A stretch of 64,000 nt of DNA from Gibbula magus (lineage: Eukaryota; Mollusca; Gastropoda; Trochida; Trochidae), in the NCBI GenBank assembly GCA_936450465.1, contig OW388300.1, positions 42,874,358 through 42,938,357 of the forward strand, given 5' to 3'. A program made the position numbers and the translations under genes. Position 1 is the stretch's first letter, and each line of letters begins with the position of its first letter. The notes below the pieces were generated by a model. It was not told the origin of the DNA, did not search any database, and saw only the letters and a list, made by a program, of their open reading frames with translations. This document shows positions 1 through 10,862 of the stretch, piece after piece.

Positions 1-277
1 GGGTTTGGCTTTAGCTGAAGTGGTTCAGGTTCAAATCCTGCCAAGGGTTCGACAACTTTGTCTGCAGTAGAGAACTGTTCTACACGCAGTCAGGTTTGGG
101 TGCAATGCTACACTGAATTTCAGCGTAGTACCACCCATGGTTCGCTAGTTCCAGCCAATGCTCGCAGGTTTCACTGCAGTGCATAGCCACCATGGTGTTG
201 CAGGCTTTCTCCCTGCAATAATACTAGCAGTCATGATATAGGTGGAATACTCTTGAAAGCAGCTCATCTCATCACAC
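1..277 (+). repeat. tRNA-derived SINE (family A), 5' end cut by window edge
   Basis: The first bases carry a tRNA-like head with a B-box-like 'ggttcaaatcc' at about 29-39. A body follows that recurs at 13.5 kb ('tctgcagtagagaactgttctac', 'ggtttgggtgcaatgctacac') and then a 3' part with 'ctgcaataatactagcag'. The same body occurs reversed at 7.7, 8.4 and 15.5 kb, so this is an interspersed family and not a gene. The A box lies outside or at the very edge of the window. Family membership is read directly from the copies; the polymerase III origin is inferred from the box B sequence. Confidence 0.8.
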
Positions 278-1893
278 CTTTTATGTTGTAAAAAAAAAAA
301 ATCTTTCTACATATTTTCCCTACAGATCAAGGTGACTCAACTCATTTCTTCCAATGTAATTAACCTCTGGTGGTAAAGATGTGAAACACATTTTACCATT
401 ATGGTAACTTTTTACCTACTTAAAATAGCTATATATTTTAATTTATTTAAATTAACAAAATTAACAATAAAAAAATGAAGATAAAGATAGTACATTTCTG
501 TATGTATATTAGCAGAAAAAATATAGGCATACAATTCTGCTGATTTAGCATGTTGTGAATGATATTTTCAGAGTTTTATTGGAACTGATTCCACATGTTT
601 TAAAGAATTATGTCGTTTAAAAAGGGAAACTGCATTCCAACAAAGAAGTAGTTTAACTACACGCTTCCTTTTTCAGCCATGAATCAAGTAGTTGTACAGA
701 AAGTATTAGCATTTTCGATTCATCAGAGAAAGATGGTGAGAGATATGCTAAAACTGAAATAAAATGGATGCGAGTCGGTAACATTTCAAGACGAAAAACT
801 CTTAAGAATACTCGAAAAGTTTCTCCTTCCATAGATGTTTACAGTTTTCCCAAATATGTTTCTTTTTGCTATTGATTGAGGTCATTGCATGTTGAAATTG
901 AGTTCATTAAAATAACTGAGGCATGAGATTTTCTTGAATAGATTTCAATAAATTCATGCTCTGATTTAATAAGTGATACAGAAACCAATTTAGCTAATAG
1001 CCACTCTGACTCTTCAAAACTGATGCAGTGAATTGAATAAATTGAAGTTTCTGTCAATAAAGATTAACATTCTAGATGCCCAACAAAAATATTCCTTTTT
1101 AAAAGTTGGTGATCATTGCATATGAAGACTTTCATTTACAAGTGGTTAATGGTTTTCAAAATAATTAGCACTCTGTCCTCAATGAAACACAAATTCAAGC
1201 ATGACGAGTATATTTACAACCTTCTCAAATGTTGTACATTACATGAAAGCTCTCTGCTTTACTTATGAATACATATATTCTATGTATGAAATAAGCTTGA
1301 AAAGCAGCCAGTCCGAAAGTGTTATTTTGACAAAATAATGACAACAAAGAAAAACCGTAAGATGTTACGAGTCCGGACCAAAGGATACCAGGTTCCGGAT
1401 GGAAGGGCCTTATATCATACACTGTTATATCACACACTGTTACCTGTTATATGGAGAGTGTCAGACAGTCAGAATAGGTATTTTTTTGGGTTTTTGACAC
1501 TTCACTTGAAATCATATTATAGATTTATGTACTGTATGACCATGGAACATCTGACAAAGTTGGGGGTGGGCTATAACCTGAGAATAACCCCAACCAGTAC
1601 AACCCCTGAAAAGTGGGGATGGTCTAAGGCTCAAGTATGGTCTTATACGGTATATAAGAAACTCAATTTACATATTGGACTTAATTACTGTCCACTTGGA
1701 AGCAGGATACCTTATGGGTATACCACAGTTACATTGGATCTGAATCTAATTTGATTGTTCCACATCAGGAACATGCATGAACATGAAATTTTTATTACAT
1801 AAAATGTTCTTGCTTTATGATATTTCTTCAGTTAAACACGTAATATTCCATGGAAACACAAAGACACAAAGACAGAATTTTTAAACCATTTCG
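278..1893. other. No gene recognised; AT-rich spacer
   Basis: This stretch has low complexity and no splice-bounded coding pattern that I can defend. A plus-strand open frame at 1338-1754 (138 codons) has no recognisable motif, signal peptide or homology and uses an AT-rich codon mix like the surrounding non-coding DNA, so I treat it as chance. Confidence 0.5.
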
Positions 1894-3343
1894 ATGACCG
1901 TTCTCTTTTGCCATCATAAGGACCATATGGCCAATGGAATAATCTTCATATTTCGGTTTTGATGACAGTTTTCTTTTGCCATCTTAGAAACCATAAGGTC
2001 CTTGGAATAATCTTCATATTTCGGTTTTGATGACCGTTTTCCTTTGCCATCTTAGAAACCATAAGGTCCTTGGAATAATCTTCGTATTTCGGTTTTGATG
2101 ACGGTTCTCTTTTGCCATCTTAGAAACCATAAGGTCCTTGGAATAATCTTCATATTTTGGTTTTGATGACCGTTCTATTTTGCCATCTTAGAAACCATAA
2201 GGTCCTTGGAATAATCTTCGTATTTCGGTTTTGATGACCGTTCTCTTTTGCCATCTTAGAAACCATAAGGTCCTTGGAATAATCTTCGTATTTCGGTTTT
2301 GATGACCGTTCTCTTTTGCCATCTTAGAAACCATAAGGTCCTTGGAATAATCTTCATATTTCGGTTTTGATGACGGTTTTCTTTTGCCATCTTAGAAACC
2401 ATAAGGTCCTTGGAATAATCTTCATATTTCGGTTTCGATGACGTTCTCTTTTGCCATCTTAGAAACCATAAGGTCCTTGGAATAATCTTCATATTTCGGT
2501 TTTGATGACGGTTTTCTTTTGCCATCTTAGAAACCATAAGGTCCTTGGAATAATCTTCATATTTCGGTTTTGATGACCGTTCTCTTTTGCCATCTTAGAA
2601 ACCATAAGGTCCTTGGAATAATCTTCATATTTCGGTTTTGATGACCGTTCTCTTTTGCCATCTTAGAAACCATAAAGTCCTTGGAACAATCTTCGTATTT
2701 CGGTTTTGATGACCGTTCTCTTTTGCCATCTTAGAAACCATAAGGTCCTTGGAATAATCTTCATATTTCGGTTTTGATGACCGTTCTATTTTGCCATCTT
2801 AGAAACCATAAGGTCCTTGGAATAATCTTCGTATTTCGGTTTTGATGACCGTTCTCTTTTGCCATCTTAGAAACCATAAGGTCCTTGGAATAATCTTCGT
2901 ATTTCGGTTTTGATGACTGTTCTCTTTTGCCATCTTCGAAACCATAAGGTCCTTGGAATAATCTTCATATTTCGGTTTTGATGACGGTTTTCTTTTGCCA
3001 TCTTAGAAACCATAAGGTCCTTGGAATAATCTTCATATTTCGGTTTTGATGACGGTTTTCTTTTGCCATCTTAGAAACCATAAGGTCCTTGGAATAATCT
3101 TCATATTTCGGTTTTGATGACGGTTTTCTTTTGCCATCTTAGAAACCATAAGGTCCTTGGAATAATCTTCATATTTCGGTTTTGATGACGGTTTTCTTTT
3201 GCCATCTTAGAAACCATAAAGTCCTTGGAATAATCTTCGTATTTCGGTTTTGATGACCGTTCTATTTTGCCATCATAGGGACCAAATTGCCTTTGGAATA
3301 ATCTTCATGTTTGGGTTTTGATGACTGTTCTCTTTTGCCATCA
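1894..3343. repeat. 68-bp minisatellite, about 21 units
   Basis: Successive units start, for example, at 1991 and 2059 and share 'ccataaggtccttggaata' followed by 'tttcggttttgatgac' and 'ttttgccatcttagaaacc'. The unit is 68 bp. Edge units (1894-1990 and 3265-3343) are more diverged, as expected for array ends. Because 68 is not a multiple of three, a minus-strand open frame (2256-2537) cycles through all three frames of the unit; it is an array artefact and not a gene. Variants such as 'accgttctatttt' recur about 610 bp apart (around 2170 and 2780), which hints at duplication of multi-unit blocks. Confidence 0.95.
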
Positions 3344-3466
3344 GTGGGTGTGGAAAGGTGCAAAATGATGAATAACCATTAATAACTTTCATCAAAGCAT
3401 CTTTCCAGTTTTGATGTGCTGCAGGATTGTCCAAGATGTGATTATGTTTCTTGTTAATTTTCCCCG

Positions 3467-3925
3467 ATGTTTTTTATGCTTCTACTCAACACTTGCTATG
3501 AAAAGCCTTCACAGAGCCAATGTTTGAATGAAGAGCTTATGTATTATATGGTCCAAGATACAGTTATGCTTGTGTTACCCTATTTAATATTATGTAATCT
3601 TTATGTTACACTAAATAGACCTTATGCACTGAAAATCCTTCGCAGAGAATTCAATGAATATTTAAATAAAGAACTTATGTAATAGATTGTCTAAGATACA
3701 ATTATGCTTGTTGTAACCCTATTTAATATTATGTTATCTTTATGTTAAAATAAATAGACCTTTGGCGCTGAAAATCCTTCACAAAGCAAATTTAAGAATA
3801 TTTTCATAAAGAGCATAAGTAATTAGATTGTCCAAAATATGATCATGCTTGTTGTTACCCTATTTCATATTATGTTAGAATACTATTAATATTTAAATAA
3901 AGAACTTATGTAATAGATTGTCTAT
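3467..3925. repeat. About 140-bp tandem repeat, three units
   Basis: The phrase 'taccctatttaatattatg' begins near 3576, 3715 and 3856 (last copy with one change), giving spacings of 139 and 141 bp. Each unit continues with 'ctttatgtta' and 'gaaaatccttc'. A fourth, separated unit lies at 5345-5480. The short open frame here (3467-3682) lies wholly within the repeat and is not supported as a gene. Confidence 0.85.
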
Positions 3926-3940
3926 AATAAAATTATGAAA

Positions 3941-4090
3941 GAATAACCAACGAGTTGGGAGTGATTACGGGAAATATGCACGAGTCAAAATAATGTTCAC
4001 AGTCGCCAGCCTTGGCGAGTGACTGAACAGATCATTTTGACGAGTGCATATTTCCCGTAATCACTCCCACCTCGTTGGTTATTCTATATA
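3941..4090. mobile_element. Fold-back element with about 50-bp arms
   Basis: The left arm 'gaataaccaacgag' plus 'gggagtgattacgggaaat' is matched in reverse complement by 'atttcccgtaatcactccc' plus 'ctcgttggttattc', so most of the segment forms one long stem. The loop contains 'cgccagccttggcgagtg', itself a small hairpin. The following 'tatatattaccca' is shared with the fold-back at 6.4-6.5 kb, suggesting a family of non-autonomous elements. Confidence 0.8.
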
Positions 4091-4811
4091 TTACCCATTA
4101 CATTGATCAGCTGATTTGTATTCATGTGCGTGTTACACCAAACATCTCCCGTGGTCAAATACTATAAAAAAAATAGTTCTTTAATAAAACGACATGAAAT
4201 TTATATTGTTAGTTTGTTTGGGTAACCCCTTACATACTTTGCATATATGGCGCACATTTACATTTTAAATACATGTACAATACAACTCAAATTATTTTGA
4301 TAAATTCATCATTACGCCTTACTGCAGTACCCATAGTATGAATGACTGACTTGTGCAAGTGACTGAACAACTTAACGCTAATCGAAAAAAATTTAAAACG
4401 ACAACGGTTAGAAATAGTAATGCCATCAAGAAGAATCTACATCGAATGCATGGAATCAAATTTGTATACCAAGAGAGTCAACCAATCTGAAGTTTGCATG
4501 ACCAACATTTCATCTCAGGAATGTGGATCTAGGCCTTAGTTCATGTCATGTCGGCCGTAGGTCCACAACAAAGAACGATTTTTTAATCGGGCGTTTACAG
4601 ATGGTGAAGTCAGAGATGAAGTAAACGACTACAAAAACAAAACATTGGACCCAGGAATTGTGTATCTATGGAAATATTTATCGTAATGGATGCCGAATGT
4701 AGATACACTGCGTGCAAATTAAGGGACGCCCTGGTGAAGGACTCTTCCCATTGTGGCATGATTGAACTGCAGCCCGATGTCAAACGACAGTTTTGATATG
4801 CACGCTTATTT

Positions 4812-5175
4812 AGCAGCCCCGACTAAGTCGGGGGCTGCTTTCAGTTTTTGCGCAGTTTCCGTCGCCGCCGCCGCGTTTTGTATTGGCTATAACTTTTTTC
4901 CTAGAAGGTTTTGAGAACTTATATACATAACTTCTTACTTATGCCCCTGGGGATTTTTTTTGACATGTTCATATTCGAGGTCAAAGGTCAAGGTCAAGGT
5001 CACGAGTTGTGAAATCGCTAAAAAAATCCTTGTAAACACGATTACTTGAAAAATATTTGTGCTATCAGGCTCTTATTTGGTATATATCAACTATGGAGAA
5101 AGGCCAAGATTTGAAAAGGTTTTCGCTAAAATCTGTCAACGGTCAAGGTCACAGCAAGGTCACAACTTAAGCATG
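4812..5175 (+). mobile_element. Hairpin-headed element (AGCAGCCCC family), truncated
   Basis: It begins with a hairpin, 'agcagccccgac' against 'gtcgggggctgct' (4812-4839). The body 'ttggctataacttttttcc' and 'aaggtcaaaggtcaaggtca' is closely matched by the complete copy at 58514-59521. This copy stops at about 5175, after roughly 360 bp, without the closing arm 'ggggctgct'. No coding capacity is visible. Confidence 0.8.
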
Positions 5176-5344
5176 CTATTGTGAATATGCCTTAATTATG
5201 TTAACTATGAACAGAAATGAGTCAGAAATTAGTACCGTCAACCAATCGTGGTGTCATTCTCTGGCTACTGACCAATCAGCGTTGACGATCACTAAAGAGC
5301 ACATGTGCGAATATCACAAAAATAATCACCTGTGTATCCTAACC

Positions 5345-5480
5345 CGTATGGGTAATATTTCTTGTTATTACCCTATTTAATATTATGTAATCTTTATGTT
5401 ACACTTAGTAGACCTTATGCAATGAAAATCCTTCACAGCGAATTCTATGAATATTATTATAAAGAGCTTCCTAATAGATG
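5345..5480. repeat. Detached fourth unit of the 140-bp repeat
   Basis: The phrases 'taccctatttaatattatg', 'tctttatgttacac' and 'gaaaatccttcaca' match the units at 3467-3925. About 1.4 kb of other repeat material lies between, so the array appears to have been interrupted by insertions. Confidence 0.7.
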
Positions 5481-6164
5481 ATAAAATCAAAGGCACAGTA
5501 CTATGGCATTACCAAGTTATAACATGATATTACTGCATCATGCGTTAACATCACAGCTTGTAATCATCCAAAACATTGATTACAGGTTTTATCACCCGCA
5601 GATCAATATTACACAGGAATATCTGCACATTAAATGGTTTTGACAAGTTTATTGGTTATTATTTTCCATGGCGATATTTAATGACTACTTTATTGCTATG
5701 ACTGTTATTATGTAGGAGATACCATCCATTTTCTTTTCAGTTTGTTCGTTTACAGACAGATTTTATTGTTAGTTTCATTTGTTGCTACTTTTACTATGCA
5801 CCAAAATAAAACATTAATAAAACATACCATAACCGTCAGATTATTAATGTAATACTACAAAGGAAGATATCACTACAAAAATATTTCTTGACATTACTGC
5901 ACCCATTTTATCACTGGCTCTTGTTCATTGGTACTTCACGACCATACACTCATGTTTCATACTTTAGTCGCTATAATTACTTGAATGCTCGATTAGTGTC
6001 AAACCATTCTAAATGGTCAATTTGCAGGATTTTATGAAAGTTTTATCATTAAAAGGATATTAGCACGTTTACTGCAAAATTCTATTTTTTCAAATTTCCC
6101 ATTAATAATGATAGTTTATGTCATTTATATTTACTTTAGAGGGTAAACCATCCTATTACGTACT

Positions 6165-6545
6165 CATATGGTTGAAAATAACCGAGTTAATATTATTGAT
6201 ATGAGCACATGTGCACATATCACGTTTGCCTAGCAACGATTGTTTCACCGTGGCTTCCCGTATTTTGTCGTCTGTGACGTCATAAAACGATTGTTCGTGA
6301 CGTCACTGTGGCTTGCTGTCGCAAGAGAAGTGGGCCGCTTTCTGACTATTTTTACGCAAATCACATGGAATAGAACGGGTAATAAAGAAATTATTACACT
6401 CGAAAGTGTGTCATATGACTTTTACGAAACTCGTGCAAATTTGTGTATATAACCCTCGCTTTCGCTCGGGCAATACAAAAATTCACACTCGTTTCGTAAA
6501 AGTCATATGGCACACTTCCTCGGGTAATAATCTCTATATATTACC
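6165..6545. mobile_element. Fold-back element with two TGACGTCA sites
   Basis: A long imperfect stem is formed by 'tcatatgacttttacgaaac' (about 6412-6431) and its reverse complement near 6494-6512. The loop contains 'ccctcgctttcgctcggg'. Upstream, within the same unit, are a near-palindrome around 6197-6222 centred on GCACATGTGC and two perfect CREB/ATF-type octamers TGACGTCA at 6275-6282 and 6298-6305. It ends with 'tatatattaccca', as does the fold-back at 3.9-4.1 kb. No coding region is evident. Confidence 0.65.
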
Positions 6546-7126
6546 CACTTACTGAAGTGGTGCTTTAAAGATAAACAATTATCTTCGAATATGGCATCTT
6601 CTGATGATTCTTGTTTCTGCAGAGTTGCAGGAGGACAGTGCCAAGTCCTGTCTATGACATCTGTAATTTGGTCTGACAGAATTATTTGCAGCATAAAAGG
6701 AAGATGATCTCTGCAATGACAAGATATTTCTAATGATGTGATGGCTACAGAGTTGTCTAGACTTCATCGTCCATTCTCTCATAACTCTGTCAATTAATTA
6801 TTATTCTCGGAGTGTGAAAATGTCTGAATTCTCAGGTTTCTTGGCGCTGTCATGTTTGGACATTAATTATTCCACTCTCTGATGCCTGACTTTCTCCGGG
6901 TTCCTGGAATTGACTTGTGGTATTATGTGAGATGGCGATAGTCTGTCAGGAAATGTGGTGTCAGGGAACCTCAGCTTTCTTTTAATATGTCATCTGTTGA
7001 CATTCCATAACCTCGACAGAGAATTTTACTTGGACATGTGATTGTGAATATTGGATTTATTGGTTGAGGTAACCGGTGTGACTAAAAGACTTGGTCCAAG
7101 ATATTGATATTGAAAATTTCAAAATA
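6546..7126. other. No gene recognised
   Basis: Two overlapping minus-strand open frames of 63 and 67 codons are present, but they lack a recognisable domain or clear splice context. I see no repeats or structural signals beyond ordinary AT-rich sequence. Confidence 0.4.
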
Positions 7127-7251
7127 AATAGAGGATATCTGTCTTTCCTTGACAAATACCATGTTTATCTAATAGTGAAATATATTAACTTTTCTGTCTC
7201 ACGAGATGAGATAAACATGGTATTTGTCAAGGAAAAACAGATATTCTATTC
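7127..7251. mobile_element. Fold-back element, about 40-bp arms
   Basis: The left arm (7131-7170, including 'ttgacaaataccatgttta') is the near-exact reverse complement of the right arm (7209-7250, including 'taaacatggtatttgtcaa'). The loop is about 38 bp. The right arm plus its flank 'gatgagataaacatggtat' recurs at 14459-14508, identifying a family. The 67-codon open frame over it is a by-product of the inverted repeat. Confidence 0.85.
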
Positions 7252-7329
7252 ATTATATATCATTATTTCTGTGTTTTACGTTGAGTTGGAGTGATTTCAA
7301 CGGCAAATGTACAGCCTTCGCAAGCTGAC

Positions 7330-7425
7330 AATATGACGTCATAACATTGTCCCGATGACGTCATGCGAGAGGTGATAAAGTTTATCGTCACTCAGTAGAG
7401 TGGTGATAAAGGTTATCACCACTGT
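7330..7425. promoter_or_regulatory. Cluster of paired TGACGTCA sites and a GATAA palindrome
   Basis: Two perfect TGACGTCA octamers lie at 7334-7341 and 7356-7363, start to start 22 bp apart; the pair at 6.28 kb is 23 bp apart. Next comes 'gtggtgataa' and its exact reverse complement 'ttatcaccac' separated by three bases (about 7400-7423). The sites match the CREB/ATF consensus. Regulatory activity is only inferred, as no adjacent gene is known. Confidence 0.35.
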
Positions 7426-7718
7426 AGCTTGATAGAGGGTTTATTTCACTGATAGAACCGAGTATCTCACTCCAAATTATGTAATAAATATTGGTACCTT
7501 TAATGCAGATCAACATATTTGAGATGTATGACTCAAGTAGGTGTAAATTGGCAAGATATTAGATTGTTCTTTGAAAAGTTATTCACAATTATGCTAAAAA
7601 GCAGTATCTTGACATTCTTTAGTTAGTAAATGACAGGTCATATTACTTGAGAAGTTTGTCCACATGTGGAATTCTTTTTCAATAAAATGCCTCTTTTAGC
7701 AGCATTTAAATTACAAGA

Positions 7719-7990
7719 TGAGCTGAGGTGATTTGGGGTTTAACGCTGCTTTCAAAATTATTTCACTTAATCACAGCTGCTAGTATTATTGCAGGTAGAA
7801 AGCCTGAAACACCATGTGGCTATGCATTGCAGTGAAACCTGTGTGCATTGGCTGGAACAAGCGAACCATGATTGGTACTGCACTTAAATTCAGTGTAGCA
7901 TTGCACCAGCAGACAAGTTGCCAAGCCCGTTGCAGGATTCGAATCCCAGACCGTTTGATCCATTGCGCTGTGCTGTACGTCCCCTTTTAA
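7719..7990 (-). repeat. SINE family A, minus strand
   Basis: In minus orientation it carries a B-box-like 'gggattcgaatcctgc' near 7933-7948, the body shared with the 13.5-kb copy, and the 3' end seen here as 'ggtttaacgctgctttcaa' near 7736. 'gctgctagtattattgcag' (about 7777-7795) is the same motif found at 8.46 kb. Divergence from the other copies is roughly 15-20% by eye. Confidence 0.8.
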
Positions 7991-8039
7991 ATTACGAATC
8001 TCACTTTTCAGTGATTGTTTTAACAAAATGCTCACCACT

Positions 8040-8092
8040 AATGACTGCAATACTGCCGAAGCGGCGTTAAACAATAACTCACTCACTCACTT
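8040..8092 (+). repeat. 3' tail of another molluscan SINE/LINE
   Basis: The sequence 'gcggcgttaaacaataactc' followed by ACTC repeats is the tail type common on dispersed molluscan retroelements. The body upstream is short or absent, so this is a truncated insertion next to the SINE at 7.7-8.0 kb. Confidence 0.55.
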
Positions 8093-8402
8093 AAACAAAA
8101 TGCATGTCTCTTTCTTTTTTTCATTTAATTTTATTTATCTTTGAATGTTTCAGGTACTAATAGGATTACCACTTATAACTTCTAAAGAAGATGCTACTTG
8201 TGTGATGACACATTTTGAGTTCTCATGGTTCTGAGTTGAATCGCAAAGAGGATCGATCCAAACAGAGAATAGCGTACTTCATGGTAGGTAAAACTTATTT
8301 TGGAAAACTGTTTTTTCGGGTTCATACTGGTTTTGTCAAACTGAAATGCTTCAAAAATCATATAACAATACCCTTTGAATCACAATAAAGTATAATAATG
8401 TC

Positions 8403-8705
8403 CTGCAGGTGAGGTGATTTTGGATTTAACGCTGTTTCAAGAGTATTTCACTTATATCACGGCTGCTAGTATTATTGCAGGGAAAAAATTAAGCCAATAA
8501 CCCCATGGTGCATATGTTTTGCGGTGAAACCTGCAAGCATTTGCTGGAACTAGCGAACCTGCTACTGGTCTGAAATTCAGTGTAGATTGCACCCAAATCT
8601 TACTGCACGTAGAACGTAGTTCTCTACAGCAGACAATGTTGCCGACCCCATGGATTTGAACCCTGGACCTCATGATCCGAAGCCAAATGCACTATCCTGC
8701 CCCTC
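8403..8705 (-). repeat. SINE family A, minus strand
   Basis: It matches the 7.7-kb copy over its length: 'tatcacggctgctagtatta' near 8455, the middle 'gtgaaacctgcaagcat', then 'ggatttgaaccctggacctc' near the tRNA-like head. The minus-strand open frame across it (8452-8673) is a repeat frame and not a gene. Confidence 0.8.
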
Positions 8706-10120
8706 GTGTCATGGAGAAAGCAATGATAAATTTACCCCCAAGTCCTGCATCAAATACTCATAAAATTTGAAAAGGACTCCAAATTTAAGCTGTGGGTCCG
8801 TGGACGCAAAGGGTTTTTATGAAGTATTTGCTTACTCAACCTATCTGCTGGGATTGACAATAGCTTGTGGTAGCGAGTCCCTGGACTCTGCATGTCATAG
8901 TTGTAAATTTATCACTGAGAAACTTATACTATAGTCACAACATCCTCTAGTGTGACAACATTAATGAATTCCCTTGGTCATTGAAACATTGTATCGATGT
9001 AATCATATTACGTGTCATAAACTCATCAGATATCAAGTCAATATTTCATGTAATTTCCGTGTCTGAACCATCCTAATGAAATGCAATGCCCCTAATCAAT
9101 GTGTCTGACTTGTTGTTACATAATAGTTCCCTAGCGACTACTTCAGAGTATAGCATTGCTCGTAAGCTGATCACTCAAAACAATCGGATATTGAATTAGC
9201 AATTTAAAATAATTCCATCAATAAATTAGCAATAAAGCGGAATTGTGCTGATTAACAGATAAATAAAACAAAAGAAGGTTTTGAACCCATTGAACTCGTA
9301 CTTCTTCGTTGTACGAACATTTAAAGAAGTCAAGTTAGATGATTATTTGAACTCAAGTCATCACATATTGTATGTTGGAATGTATTAAAGCCAATTAAAA
9401 TATTATGAAACACGATGTTAAAACCAACAACTGAGACATCAATATTATCCATGAAATGAACTTTGGACATGCTCCATAAATTAGCAGCAATGAAGGAATA
9501 CATTGAACATTGGGGCAAAGCATCAAAACTGTCTGAAACACAGGAACAAATGGACCATGCAGTGATCAGGATATCCATTGTTCAAGTTTCTTTTGATGAG
9601 ACTTGAGGAGCAGCAAGATCAGACAGTCTTTAGAGGTAACTCAGTCTTGTAAACTCTTGTCATTAACCTTTGAAATGGATGTCTTGAAATCAATGACTTC
9701 ATTGGAAGAATTGGTCTGGAGTCTGGCGCCAGTGATGGTGATCGATAGATTAGGGGTTAATATGTCAAGTCTTAGTTTATCAAGACACTGTCTTAAAAAC
9801 ATCAAAGGTTGCTGTTGGGTGGTCTTAGGATATATGTAGTGATGTTTGGTTACATGAATTCTAACAAGTAAACATTTAAGACAGAAATTTGGCCCAATGA
9901 GAAGTGGTAGGAAGTAAAAGTAGCCATTTTCTTACCTGCAGAAGATGCAAATACACAAGTAAATACAGAAGCTTGAAGATCTCTGAAATGTTAGCATATA
10001 CTTCAGCTAAAACTTGGTTATATTATAATAAAAAGCTGCTGAATGAGTTTGTGAAACTGAAGTCGTTAACAAACAGAATACTCCAGGATAAACTGTAAAA
10101 ATCAGGATGTAGTTACATAG
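8706..10120. other. No gene recognised
   Basis: Short open frames at 9330-9578 (minus), 9603-9839 and 9904-10098 (plus) have no recognisable domains, no signal peptide and no supporting splice sites. I see no tandem or inverted repeat of note. Confidence 0.4.
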
Positions 10121-10121
10121 C

Positions 10122-10500
10122 ATTCTGTGTGTCCGTCCATCAGTCTGTCAAAAATCATTTCCAGAGCATAACTCAAATTAAAGACCTTATGACTTGGAAA
10201 CTTCAAATTTGGCAAGGAAATAACCTATATGGTGCTGTTGTGCCTTTTAGCGTTTCAACTCCATATTTGAAATAATTTTTTAAGGTTTTACCAAAATGGT
10301 CTGAATTTCAGACTTTATGTCATTTTCAGAGCACATCTCAAAAGTTGGAAATTATATTTGGTGTGGAAGTAACCTATATAGTGCTGTTGTCTTTAAGGGG
10401 TTTCAATTCCAAGGTCAAATAGTTTTGTTAATTTTGGTCAAAAACAATGACATTTTTAGACTTTAATTGTTTCATTTCTGGAGCATAACTTAAAAACTTC
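10122..10500. repeat. Degenerate dispersed repeat with 'gagcataactca' modules
   Basis: Three related modules start near 10158, 10320 and 10475, each containing variants of 'cagagcataactcaaa', and 'cttcaaatttggcaagg' with 'taacctatatggtgctgttg' follows in the first two. The region begins with 'gtccgtccatcagtctgtc'. The vocabulary is shared with the hairpin-headed elements at 15.9 and 21.8 kb, so this is probably an old fragment of that class. Confidence 0.5.
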
Positions 10501-10534
10501 ATTTTGAATGGGGAATTTGTGATGTTAACTATTC

Positions 10535-10665
10535 AGGGGCGGATCCAGAGGTGGGTGCAGGGGTGCGCACCCCCCTTTTCATGTGAGATTTTTAAAAATG
10601 ACCATTGGAACCATCCTCAAAACAGTGGTGCACCCCCCCCCCCCCCCTTTTTGCCACAGAGATGG
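10535..10665 (+). mobile_element. hAT-like transposon end (remnant)
   Basis: The sequence 'caggggcggatccagagg' (from about 10534) resembles the widespread CAGGGGCGGATCCAG-type terminus of hAT-superfamily elements. It is followed by 'gggtgcgcacccccctt' and a C-rich run. I find no matching inverted terminus downstream, so only one end appears to remain. The classification is from memory of the terminus. Confidence 0.5.
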
Positions 10666-10793
10666 CACATACATGGTATATTCCCAATACATTTGTTTTT
10701 TTCACTAAGCAACAAGGAGGAGTGGTATGGCATTTTGGAGTGATATGAATTGAATACTTCTTTCCTCTGGTGCCGTTACAACATCATCTTCCC

Positions 10794-10862
10794 CAGGGGG
10801 AAAGTTTGTCCAGGGGAAAGTTTGTCCATGGGGAAAGTTTGTCCATGGGGAAAGTTTGGCCT
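10794..10862. repeat. About 21-bp minisatellite, four units
   Basis: The phrase 'ggggaaagtttgtcca' is repeated three to four times in a row with small changes ('ccaggggaaag', 'ccatggggaaag', last unit 'gtttggcc'). It is non-coding. Confidence 0.85.

Noticed and set aside
1338..1754. 138-codon plus-strand frame.
   Set aside because: It contains a local repeat (YHTLLYHTLL) and no recognised motif. Composition matches non-coding surroundings and no promoter or poly(A) signal is near.
2256..2537. 93-codon minus-strand frame with repeated MVSKMAKENRH segments.
   Set aside because: It is the 68-bp minisatellite read through all three frames; the frame has no start or stop of its own and changes with unit count.
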